A stretch of DNA of 64,000 nucleotides, taken from positions 744,001 to 808,000 of the forward strand of contig NZ_JAHDTI010000002.1 in the NCBI RefSeq assembly GCF_018531495.1, in the 5' to 3' direction. How positions within the stretch are numbered: the first letter of the stretch is position 1; the number at the start of each line of letters is the position of its first letter. The position numbers were made by a program, and so were the translations under genes. The DNA is from Nonomuraea sediminis. GTDB lineage: Bacteria; Actinomycetota; Actinomycetes; Streptosporangiales; Streptosporangiaceae. Positions 56,850-64,000 of the stretch are shown piece after piece. The notes below the pieces were generated by a model. That model saw only the letters and a list, made by a program, of their open reading frames with translations. It had not been told where the DNA came from and ran no database searches.

Positions 56850-57521
56850 CTAGCCGAAGAGGCTGACCTGCCCCTCGACGGCCAGCGGGTCGCGGTGCAC
56901 CTTGAGGTGGCGCCACTGCGGCAGGTCGTCCAGGTAGGACCACGACAGCCGGTGGTGCTCGGTGGGCCCCAGGCGGGCCAGTGCCTCCTGGTGGACGGGC
57001 GAGGGGTAGCCGGCGTTCTCCGCGAAGCCGTACTCCTCGAGCCCCAGCCCGGCCATGTAGGCGTCGCGCCGGACCTTGGCCAGGACCGAGGCGGCGGCCA
57101 CCGAGACGCTCGCCGCGTCGCCCTTGATCTCCAGGCGCACCGGCCAGGGCGGGCCGATGTAGTCGTGGTTGCCGTCCAGGATCACCGCGTCGGGCCTCAC
57201 GGGCAGCGCCTCCAGCGCCCGGCGGGCGGCGCGGCGCAGCGCCTCGGTCATGCCGACCCTGTCGACCTCCTCGTGGGAGGACTCGCCGAAGCCCACCCCG
57301 GCGGCCCAGGCCGACAGCTCGTCCTCGAGCGCCTCCCGCCGCAGGGCGGTGAGCTGCTTGGAGTCGGTCAGCCCCGCGGGCGGCTCCGACAGGTCGGTGA
57401 CCACCGCGCACACGGTGACCGGGCCGGCCCACGCGCCGCGGCCGACCTCGTCGATGCCCGCGACCGTGCGCGTGCTGGGCTGGGCGAGCAGCAGTCGCTC
57501 GATGTCGTAGGTGGGCGCCAC
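56850..57521 (-). CDS. rnhB: Ribonuclease HII
   Basis: A 223-residue RNase HII that cuts the RNA strand of RNA-DNA hybrids and starts removal of single ribonucleotides from DNA. The DEG(D) active site is visible: [21 protein letters not shown] (Asp-Glu), [13 protein letters not shown] (Asp), and [24 protein letters not shown] (Asp in the final metal position). The C-terminus has [27 protein letters not shown] at 57521 is chosen; TAACGT lies eight bases upstream as a possible leaderless -10. The usual rplS-lepB neighbours are not present here. Confidence 0.95.
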   Translation of the reverse strand: MAPTYDIERLLLAQPSTRTVAGIDEVGRGAWAGPVTVCAVVTDLSEPPAGLTDSKQLTALRREALEDELSAWAAGVGFGESSHEEVDRVGMTEALRRAARRALEALPVRPDAVILDGNHDYIGPPWPVRLEIKGDAASVSVAAASVLAKVRRDAYMAGLGLEEYGFAENAGYPSPVHQEALARLGPTEHHRLSWSYLDDLPQWRHLKVHRDPLAVEGQVSLFG

Positions 57522-57532
57522 GGGCGCACACG

Positions 57533-58468
57533 TTACCGCTCGGCAGGCCGTACCGGGTCCAGGTCGGCGGCGATGTAGCGCGCGGCGACGTGGATGGCCC
57601 GCAGGGTGACCGACACCGAGGGGCGGTGCACGCTGGAGCCGCGCGCGACGGCGTGCACCTCGCGCCCGACCGGGTTGCCGGGGAACCGGCGTACGGCGAT
57701 GCCGCGCACCGAGGAGGCCAGCGCGAGCGCGGGCACCGCGGCGATCCCGATGCCCTTGGCCACCAGCGACAGGATCGTCCCCAGCCCCTCGAACTCCCAC
57801 GGCGTCGGCCTGGTACCGCCCACGTCCACGAACAGCCGGTCCACCGCCAGGCGGGAGGGCTCGCCGTCGGGCGTGGCCATCCACGGCTCGTCGCGCAGCT
57901 CGGCCAGGTCCAGCGGCACCTCGGGGTCGGCCAGGCGGTGCTTGCGCGGCACGACCAGCACCAGCGGGTCGTACAGCAGCGGGAAGACGCGCATCGACTC
58001 GCTGTCGCGGGCCCGGCCGTACCAGTCGTCGACCAGTGCGATGTCGGCCTCGCCCGACTGCACCTCGCGCATGCCGCGGCCCGACCGGCTCTGGCCCAGG
58101 CGCAGCGTCAGCTCGGTGTGCCGGCGCAGCGAGCGGGCCAGCGCGGGCGCGAAGGCCACCGCCGCCGTCGGGAACGCGGTCAGCACCACCCGGCCCGACG
58201 GCGTGCCGGCGTGCGCCGACAGGTCGGACTCGGCCTCCTCGACCATCGACAGGATCCGCTCGGCGTGCGCCACCAGGCGGCGGCCCGCGTCGGTCAGCTC
58301 GGCGCTGCGCGAGGTCCTGTCGAGCAGCGCGGTGCCCGTCTCCCGCTCCAGCGCGGCCAGCTGTTGCGACACCGCGGCCGGGCTGTAGCCGAGCGACTCG
58401 GCCGTGGCCGCGATGCTGCCCCGCCGGGCGAACTCACTGATCAACACCAGTCGCCGCAAATCAAGCAT
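57533..58468 (-). CDS. LysR family transcriptional regulator
   Basis: A 311-residue LysR protein: [45 protein letters not shown] (HTH), [26 protein letters not shown], then the effector domain ([26 protein letters not shown]). It is similar in layout to the LysR gene at 26992-27852, probably an old paralogue. ATG at 58468. It is divergent from the aminotransferase gene across 80 bases in which TTGTACC occurs twice, so it likely regulates that gene. Confidence 0.9.
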   Translation of the reverse strand: MLDLRRLVLISEFARRGSIAATAESLGYSPAAVSQQLAALERETGTALLDRTSRSAELTDAGRRLVAHAERILSMVEEAESDLSAHAGTPSGRVVLTAFPTAAVAFAPALARSLRRHTELTLRLGQSRSGRGMREVQSGEADIALVDDWYGRARDSESMRVFPLLYDPLVLVVPRKHRLADPEVPLDLAELRDEPWMATPDGEPSRLAVDRLFVDVGGTRPTPWEFEGLGTILSLVAKGIGIAAVPALALASSVRGIAVRRFPGNPVGREVHAVARGSSVHRPSVSVTLRAIHVAARYIAADLDPVRPAER

Positions 58469-58548
58469 CGGATTTCCTTATGCCTACCCATGAAAAGCCT
58501 CGCTTGTACCGATGCCTTTGTACCCGCCAACCTGGGAACGTGACAAAC

Positions 58549-59835
58549 ATGAGCGTGACCCTCTCCGCGACTTTGGCGGCAAACGAAGACATCGATCGAA
58601 GACGACGCGCCGGGGAACGTGTGCTCAACCTGGCTTTCGGTGAGGCCGGATTGCCCGTCCACCCGGCGCTTCGCGACGAGTTGGTGGCCGCGTCCGATCG
58701 CAACGGCTACGGGCCGGTCGCGGGGGCGCCCGGACTCCGTGCGGCGGCGGCGGGTTACTGGCACCGACGAGGGCTCATCACCGACCCCGACCTGGTCGTC
58801 AGCGGTCCTGGCAGCAAGTCGCTGCTGTACGGCCTGCTGCTGGCCATCGGTGGCGACATCGTGCTGCCCAAGCCCAGCTGGGTCAGCTACGCCGCGCAGG
58901 CCGACCTGGTCGGCGCCAGGCCGCTGCTGGTGGCCCCGCCGCAGGGCGAGGGCGGCGTGCCCGATCCCGAGCGGATCACCTCCACCGTGCTGCACGCCCG
59001 CGCTCAGGGCCGCACCGTCCGATCTGTGCTGGTCACGCTCCCCGACAACCCCACGGGCCGGCTCGCGACGCCGCAGACCATCCGCCGCCTGGTGGAGGTC
59101 GCCCGCGAGCTCGACCTGATGATCATCTCTGACGAGATCTACCGCGACTTGCTGCACGACTCCGCCCTGCCGTACACCTCTCCCGCCGATCTCGCCCCCG
59201 AGCGGACCGTCGTCACGACCGGGCTGAGCAAGAGCCTGGCGCTCGGCGGCTGGCGCATCGGCGTGGCCAGGCTGCCCGACGGCGCCCACCAGCTGCGCAG
59301 CAGGCTGCTCGCAGTGGCCAGCGAGATCTGGTCCTCGCCCGCCGCGCCGGTGCAGGAAGCTGCAACCTACGCCTTCAGCGAGCCCCCCGAGCTGGTCGAG
59401 CGCGTCGCCCGCAGCCGCAGGCTGCACGGCCTGGTGGCGCGGGCCGTCCACGACCGCTTCGCCGAGGCCGGCGCGTCGGTGCCGATGCCGCAGGGCGGCT
59501 TCTACCTCTACCCCGACCTCGGCCACCTGAGGCTCGGCGGTTCCGCGGAGGTCGCCAGGATCCTGCTGGACGAGCACGGCCTGGGCGTGCTGCCCGGCCA
59601 CGCCTTCGGCGACGACCCCGCGGCGGCCCGCGTGCGCGTGGCGGTGAGCCTGCTCTACGGCGACACGGCCGACCAGCGCCTGGCCGCGCTGACCAGCCAG
59701 GACCCGCTGTGCCTGCCCTGGATCGCGGAGAGTCTCGACCACCTGGCGACGGGGTTGAAGGAGCTGTCGGCGGCCCGGCCGGAGCCGGTGCGTGAACGGC
59801 GGCAGGCATTGGTGCCTACTCCTGCGCACAGTTAG
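58549..59835 (+). CDS. PLP-dependent aminotransferase class I/II
   Basis: A 428-residue fold-type I aminotransferase. Landmarks are LNLAFGEAGLPVHPALRDEL, the NPTG motif in TLPDNPTGRLATPQTI, ISDEIYRDLLHD (Asp/Tyr binding the pyridine ring), the PLP Lys in TTGLSKSLALGGWRIGVARLP, and the substrate-carboxylate Arg in AAARVRVAVSLLYG. The ATG at 58549 (MSVTLSATLAANE) is preferred to that at 58480. The amino acid substrate is unknown; the adjacent divergent LysR suggests inducible catabolism or a biosynthetic side pathway. Confidence 0.9.
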   Translation: MSVTLSATLAANEDIDRRRRAGERVLNLAFGEAGLPVHPALRDELVAASDRNGYGPVAGAPGLRAAAAGYWHRRGLITDPDLVVSGPGSKSLLYGLLLAIGGDIVLPKPSWVSYAAQADLVGARPLLVAPPQGEGGVPDPERITSTVLHARAQGRTVRSVLVTLPDNPTGRLATPQTIRRLVEVARELDLMIISDEIYRDLLHDSALPYTSPADLAPERTVVTTGLSKSLALGGWRIGVARLPDGAHQLRSRLLAVASEIWSSPAAPVQEAATYAFSEPPELVERVARSRRLHGLVARAVHDRFAEAGASVPMPQGGFYLYPDLGHLRLGGSAEVARILLDEHGLGVLPGHAFGDDPAAARVRVAVSLLYGDTADQRLAALTSQDPLCLPWIAESLDHLATGLKELSAARPEPVRERRQALVPTPAHS

Positions 59836-59854
59836 CCAAAAATCTACCTTTGCG

Positions 59855-59873
59855 GAGCCGGGAAACTCGGCTC
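59855..59873 (+). terminator. Hairpin after the aminotransferase
   Basis: GAGCCG (59855-59860) pairs with CGGCTC (59868-59873) around GGAAACT, 20 bases past the stop codon. Confidence 0.45.
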
Positions 59874-59966
59874 TGACCTGGGCAAATACCGCGGCTGCAG
59901 AAAGCTGCGAAAAGATGAGCGGGATGCCTCTTACCCTCGAGGTGGAGCAGCCCCCATCATGTGCTC

Positions 59967-60611
59967 ATGCCCGCTCTTGTCACCCTGTCCGGGCGCACCG
60001 TGCGCCTGGAACCTCTCAGCTTCGCGGCGATCGACGATCTCGTCGCCGCGTCGGGTGAAGACCGTTCCACATACGCCTTCACTCGCGTCCCCCATGGGCG
60101 GGACGAGGTTGCCTCCTACGTGGGGGCCGCCATGGCTGAGCAGGCGGAGGGCCGCACGCTGCCCTTCGCCATCCGGTGGCTGACCACCGACCGCATCGTC
60201 GGTGCCACCCGTCTGATGCACCTGGAGTACTGGCAGGGCCCGATGCCCTGGCCTCCGGGTACACGCAGCGCGGTGGGCGATATCCCGTCCGTGGCGGACA
60301 TCGGTTACACCTGGCTGGCCGCTTCGGCCCAGGGCACGGGTGTGAACCGGGAGAGCAAGTTCCTCATGCTCTCGCTCGCCTTCGAGACCTGGAACGTCCA
60401 CCGCATCACGCTCAAGGCAGACGTACGCAACCATCGTTCACGGGCCGCCATCGAGGCCCTCGGCGCGCAGTTCGACGGGATTCGGCGAGCGGAAAGTCGG
60501 GGCGCCGACGACACGGTACGAGATACGGCCTACTACTCGATTCTCAATGCCGAATGGCCGTCGGTCCGAGAACGGCTGGCCATGCGGCTTGGCCTGGTAG
60601 AGGCCGCATAG
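59967..60611 (+). CDS. GNAT family N-acetyltransferase (RimJ/RimL-like)
   Basis: A 214-residue GNAT: LSGRTVRLEPLSFAAIDDL is the RimJ/RimL-type opening, RIVGATRLMHLEYW the central strand, IGYTWLAASAQGTGVNRESKFLMLSLAFE the acetyl-CoA loop region and HRITLKADVRNHRSRAAIEALGAQFDGIRRAE the C-terminal motif. The normal RGxGxG/A pyrophosphate loop is QGTGVN here, a mild deviation common in this subgroup. Substrates are N-terminal amines of proteins or small amines. ATG at 59967; a GTG at 59961 is possible. A strong terminator follows. Confidence 0.9.
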   Translation: MPALVTLSGRTVRLEPLSFAAIDDLVAASGEDRSTYAFTRVPHGRDEVASYVGAAMAEQAEGRTLPFAIRWLTTDRIVGATRLMHLEYWQGPMPWPPGTRSAVGDIPSVADIGYTWLAASAQGTGVNRESKFLMLSLAFETWNVHRITLKADVRNHRSRAAIEALGAQFDGIRRAESRGADDTVRDTAYYSILNAEWPSVRERLAMRLGLVEAA

Positions 60612-60627
60612 GAAACCGTCCACAGCA

Positions 60628-60655
60628 GGCCCCGCCCGCATTTGCGGGCGGGGCC
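60628..60655 (+). terminator. Strong hairpin terminator after the GNAT gene
   Basis: GGCCCCGCCCGC (60628-60639) pairs perfectly with GCGGGCGGGGCC (60644-60655) around ATTT: 12 GC pairs, followed by an AT-rich TATTTAT. Confidence 0.9.
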
Positions 60656-60803
60656 TCACGTATTTATGACAGGACCCGCGACCGCCCCCGCGTATTCGTG
60701 GGCCGCGCGACCTGGTGACTCCAGGATCGGACGGGACCCTCAACGCTCGATCAAAGGCGGATCAACGCTTCGGTGAACGAATGGCAGGATGCCTATCTGT
60801 TAG

Positions 60804-60840
60804 GGAACGAAGGATCTATCATTTGGTAACAAATCGTTCC
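60804..60840. promoter_or_regulatory. Nested inverted repeats upstream of the SARP gene
   Basis: GGAACGA (60804-60810) and TCGTTCC (60834-60840) form a dyad 23 bases apart, and within it ATTTG-GTAA-CAAAT (60821-60834) is a second dyad. Another GAACGAAT lies at about 60775. The whole stretch is AT-rich and ends 22 bases before the SARP ATG, so it is a plausible autoregulatory site. Confidence 0.5.
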
Positions 60841-60862
60841 ATTGCGTTGGAGACAAGACGGC

Positions 60863-63800
60863 ATGGCTGGTCAGAGCACCGAGGGCGGGCTGCGGTTCGC
60901 CGTGCTCGGTCCCGTGCGCGCGTGGCGTGATGGGCAGGAACTCGACCTGGGCACTCCGTTGCAGCGTTCCATTATGGGCATGCTGCTGTTGCGTGAGGGT
61001 CGTCCGGTCACCCCGACCGAGATGATCGACGCCGTCTGGGGCGAGGACGCGCCGCCACGGGCGCTGGGGGCGCTGCGGACCTACGTCTCCCGGCTGCGCA
61101 CCGTGCTCGAGCCCGACCGGCCCGCCCGCTCCCGGCCCGAGCTGCTGACCTCCGTGGGCCGGGGCTACGCGCTGCGGCTGCCGGAGAACTCGCTGGACCT
61201 GACCCGCTTCGAGAAGGGCATCGCCGAGGCCGAGGCGGCCCGGCGAACGGGACGGCTGTCGGAGGCCGCCGAGGGCATGCGGGCGGCGCTGTCGCTGTTC
61301 GAGGGCGAGCCGCTGGCCGGCGCGGTCGGCCCGTACTCCGACCACCAGCGCGACAGGCTCATCGAGCGGCGGATCAGCGTTGTCGAGACGCTCATGGACC
61401 TGGACCTGGAGCTCGGCAACCACGCCGCGATCGTCTCCGAGCTGATCGCGCTGACCGCCGACCACCCGCTGCGCGAGCGGCTGCGCGCCCAGCTCATGCT
61501 GGCCTACTACCGCTGCGGCAGGCAGGGCGACGCGCTGGCCGTCTTCACCGAGACGCGCGAGGCGCTCATCGAGGAGCTGGGCATCGAGCCAGGGCCCGAG
61601 CTGGCCGCGCTGCACCAGCGCATCCTGGCCGCCGACCCGGCGCTGGCGGCCACGGTCACGGCGCCCGCCGCATCCGGCTCCTCCATGCCCGCCGAGCCGG
61701 CCGGCGAGGAGGAGGAATTCGACGAGCACGCGCTCGAGCTGCCCCGCCCCGCCCAGCTCCCGGCCGCGGTGAGCGACTTCACCGGCCGCAAGGAGATCGC
61801 CGGGCGGCTGCGCACGCTGCTGTCGGCGCAGAGCGCGGCCGAAGGCGTGCCCGTCGCCGCGATCTGCGGGATCGGCGGCGTGGGCAAGACCGCGCTGGCC
61901 GTGCACGTGGCGCACGCGGCCGACGACCTGTTCCCCGACGGCCAGCTCTATGTCGACCTGCGCGGCTACACCGACGAGACCACCGCGCCCGAGTCGGCGC
62001 TGGGCGCGTTCCTGCGGGCGCTCGGCATCCCGCCCGACGTGATCCCCGAAGGGCTGCCGGAGCGCTCGGCGCTGTTCCGCTCGCTGCTGGCCGACCGGCG
62101 GATCCTGGTGCTGCTGGACAACGCCCGCGACACCGAGCAGGTGAGCTCGCTGCTGCCGGGCTCGGCGGGTTGCGCGGCGATCGTGACCAGCCGGGTGAAG
62201 CTGGCCGACCTGCCCTCGGCGCGGCTCATCGACCTGGACGTGATGGAGCCCGACGAGGCGCTGTCGCTGTTCGCCGCCGTGGCGGGGCCCGAGCGGGTGG
62301 CCGCCGAGCACGGCGCGGCCATGGACGTGGTGGCGGCCTGCGGGTTCCTGCCGCTCGCCGTACGGATCGTGGCGGCGCGGCTGGCGGCCAGGCCCTCGTG
62401 GACGGTGGCCTCGCTGGTGCCGCGGCTGGCCGACGAGCAGCGCAGGCTGGACGAGCTGCGCGTGGGCAACCTGGCCGTGGAGGCCACCTTCGCGCTCGGC
62501 TACGGGCAGCTCGACCCCAACCAGGCACGCGCCTTCCGGCTGCTGTCGCTGCCCAACGGGCCCGACATCTCCGCGGGCGCGGCGGCGGCCGTGCTGTCGA
62601 TGAGCCTGTTCGAGACCGAGGACCTGCTGGAGTCGCTGGTCGACGCCTCGCTGCTCGAGGCTCCCGCGCCCGGCCGGTACCGCTTCCACGACCTGCTCAA
62701 GCTGTTCGCCAGGCGGATGCTGGACAAGACCGAGCGGCAGCAGGCCAAGACCATGGCGCTGCGCCGCCTGCTGGGCTTCTACCTGGCCTCCGCCCAGTCG
62801 GCGCACCGGCTGGCCTACGAGGGCAGCATGATCGCCGACAACCTGGTCGTGGTGGGCAGCGGGCGCACGTTCAGCTCCGCCGACGAGGCGGTCGCCTGGC
62901 TCATCGCCGAGGGTGACGCGCTGTTCGCCGCCATCAACCAGGCCGCGAGCGCCTCGCGCACCGCCGAGCAGCTGCTGCCGGCCGGCGACCTGCTGGTGGC
63001 CATGGAGCCGCTGCTGGAGGCGGGCACCCACACCCGCGAGTTCGACCCCGGTACGCGCGCCGTGCTGGCCACCGCGCTGAAGATCGACGACAAGGGCAGC
63101 GAGCTGCGCGCCCGGTACGTGCTGGGCCGGGTGTTGTTCGCCGGCAACTCGCTGACCGAGGCCGAGGAGCAGTTCAGGATCGTCCACAAGCTGTCGGTGG
63201 AGCGCGGGGAGAAGGTCGTCACCGGCGAGGTGATGAACGCGCTGGCCGTCGTGGTCGGCCGCCAGCGCCGCCACACCGAGGCGCTGGCCTGGTTCGACAC
63301 CGCGATGAAGTGGTACCGCGAGAACGGCGTGCCCGCCGGTGAGGCGCTGGTGCTCAGCTACTCCGCCCGCGACCACCTCGGCCTGGGCCGGCCGGAGGAC
63401 GCGATCGCCGCCGCGGAGAAGGGCCTGGCGATCTTCACCGAGATCGGCAGCGGCGCCGGCACCGCCCGGGCCCGCTACCACCTGGGCATCGTGCTGTCGC
63501 GGGTCGGCCGGCTCACCGAGGCGGTCCACCACCACGCCGAGTGCCTGGCCTTCTTCCGGTCGAGCAAGCAGCGGGTCTGGGAGCAGCGCGTCTGCTCGCG
63601 CCTGGCCGAGACGTTCATCACCGCCGAGCGCTACGCCGACGCCGTACGGCACGCCGAGCAGGCCCTGGTGGTCTCGCGCGAGATCGGCCACCCCTACGGC
63701 GAGGCGCTCTCGCTGACCGTGCTGGGCAAGGCGCTCATGGGCCTGGGCAGCACCAGCAGGAGCATGGACTGCCTACGGCAGGCCTTCGACATCTTCTCCG

Positions 63801-63868
63801 GGCTCGGCGCCCCCGAGGCCGGAGACCTCAAGGCTCTCCTCGACAGTGCCCAGGTCGTCGAGTCCTGA
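60863..63868 (+). CDS. Large SARP family regulator (BTAD, NB-ARC, TPR), AfsR-like
   Basis: A 1001-residue pathway-type activator. Residues ~10-100 form an OmpR-like winged helix (LRFAVLGPVRAWRDGQELDLG, LGALRTYVSRLRTVLE), residues ~105-255 the bacterial transcriptional activation domain (DLTRFEKGIAEAEAARRTGRL, ELGIEPGPELAALHQRIL), then an NB-ARC ATPase with Walker A GIGGVGKT near 336-343 and ILVLLDNARD as Walker B, and C-terminal TPR helices (~600-990). The domain order is that of AfsR/large SARPs, which bind direct heptamer repeats and switch on antibiotic genes. Its targets are not visible; the sequence continues to the window end without another gene. ATG 60863, GGAGA upstream. Confidence 0.93.
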   Translation: MAGQSTEGGLRFAVLGPVRAWRDGQELDLGTPLQRSIMGMLLLREGRPVTPTEMIDAVWGEDAPPRALGALRTYVSRLRTVLEPDRPARSRPELLTSVGRGYALRLPENSLDLTRFEKGIAEAEAARRTGRLSEAAEGMRAALSLFEGEPLAGAVGPYSDHQRDRLIERRISVVETLMDLDLELGNHAAIVSELIALTADHPLRERLRAQLMLAYYRCGRQGDALAVFTETREALIEELGIEPGPELAALHQRILAADPALAATVTAPAASGSSMPAEPAGEEEEFDEHALELPRPAQLPAAVSDFTGRKEIAGRLRTLLSAQSAAEGVPVAAICGIGGVGKTALAVHVAHAADDLFPDGQLYVDLRGYTDETTAPESALGAFLRALGIPPDVIPEGLPERSALFRSLLADRRILVLLDNARDTEQVSSLLPGSAGCAAIVTSRVKLADLPSARLIDLDVMEPDEALSLFAAVAGPERVAAEHGAAMDVVAACGFLPLAVRIVAARLAARPSWTVASLVPRLADEQRRLDELRVGNLAVEATFALGYGQLDPNQARAFRLLSLPNGPDISAGAAAAVLSMSLFETEDLLESLVDASLLEAPAPGRYRFHDLLKLFARRMLDKTERQQAKTMALRRLLGFYLASAQSAHRLAYEGSMIADNLVVVGSGRTFSSADEAVAWLIAEGDALFAAINQAASASRTAEQLLPAGDLLVAMEPLLEAGTHTREFDPGTRAVLATALKIDDKGSELRARYVLGRVLFAGNSLTEAEEQFRIVHKLSVERGEKVVTGEVMNALAVVVGRQRRHTEALAWFDTAMKWYRENGVPAGEALVLSYSARDHLGLGRPEDAIAAAEKGLAIFTEIGSGAGTARARYHLGIVLSRVGRLTEAVHHHAECLAFFRSSKQRVWEQRVCSRLAETFITAERYADAVRHAEQALVVSREIGHPYGEALSLTVLGKALMGLGSTSRSMDCLRQAFDIFSGLGAPEAGDLKALLDSAQVVES

Positions 63869-64000
63869 GTACAGCTCGTCGTCCAGACGTGTCATCCACA
63901 CATGGTTGATCAAGGCTGTCCCCTGGGAGTCACGAGATTGTGGCCCGGCCGGCCATCTGACCGCCACGCTTCGCTAGGGGGCCCGGTCATCCGGATGCTC
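63869..64000. other. Right-edge stretch without a recognisable gene
   Basis: The last 132 bases after the SARP stop contain a short GC palindrome-rich segment (GGCCCGGCCGGCC near 63943) but no convincing open frame or ribosome binding site. A gene may begin just beyond the edge. Confidence 0.5.

Noticed and set aside
60800..63691. A 963-residue open frame on the minus strand opposite the SARP gene
   Set aside because: Low-complexity Gly/Arg/His/Gln-rich translation typical of the antisense of a GC-rich gene; the plus strand has full SARP domain motifs.

Overview
The window is very GC-rich (about 70% by eye), with strong GC third-position bias, many GTG starts, AGGAGG-type ribosome binding sites and several probable leaderless genes. 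This is an actinomycete chromosome. Actinobacterial signature genes (a DUF3073 protein, an SCO5389-family protein, a SARP regulator, F420/flavin LLM oxidoreductases, two LCP cell-wall ligases) fit, and the mix looks most like the Streptosporangiales (Nonomuraea-like). The genus is an inference. I see no rRNA, tRNA, CRISPR array, transposase or phage genes; this is ordinary, densely packed chromosome rich in regulators and secondary-metabolism-type enzymes.

Layout. 0-5 kb: end of a carboxymuconolactone decarboxylase, a kinase-fold phosphotransferase, a serine hydrolase plus secreted M1 peptidase, and an LLM oxidoreductase behind a perfect SoxR-type promoter. 5-9 kb: polyprenol-dependent GT87 mannosyltransferase facing a GT2/epimerase pair, then an ABM protein and an MDR oxidoreductase. 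10-19 kb: exported PL8 polysaccharide lyase, CPBP protease, a TetR/permease/P1-peptidase unit, a TcmP-like methyltransferase, and a MarR-DUF5996 pair divergent from twin cupins. 19-29 kb: an orphan molybdenum hydroxylase subunit, three VOC proteins, an LCP protein, a second serine hydrolase, TetR-controlled MDR, LysR/DapA-like pair. 29-42 kb: an ABC-F gene wrecked by an internal deletion, a NarL-type two-component system, stress/membrane proteins, a second SoxR-box gene, a CGNR regulator with an epoxide-hydrolase-like enzyme, APH(6)-like kinase, PadR-menB, ArsR, DUF3073, HSL esterase.

42.37-47.70 kb is the most unusual part: six tightly packed same-strand genes encoding a polyprenyl diphosphate synthase, a four-helix membrane protein, a shortened thymidylate-synthase-like enzyme, a KAS III condensing enzyme, a cytochrome P450 and a GxxGxxG/YxxxK dehydrogenase. 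I know no characterised pathway with this set; it reads as an uncharacterised isoprenoid/acyl natural-product operon.

47.7-64 kb: two methyltransferases, a second LCP protein, a sulfonate/taurine-type ABC importer with its Rrf2 regulator, a TPR protein, a CooC-like ATPase, SCO5389-family protein, another LLM oxidoreductase, RNase HII, a LysR/aminotransferase divergent pair, a GNAT and a 1001-residue SARP regulator.

Across the window, convergent pairs overlap by a few bases or share strong hairpins, divergent pairs with a regulator usually hold a clear inverted repeat, and a dispersed ~100 bp intergenic repeat occurs three times at gene 3' ends.
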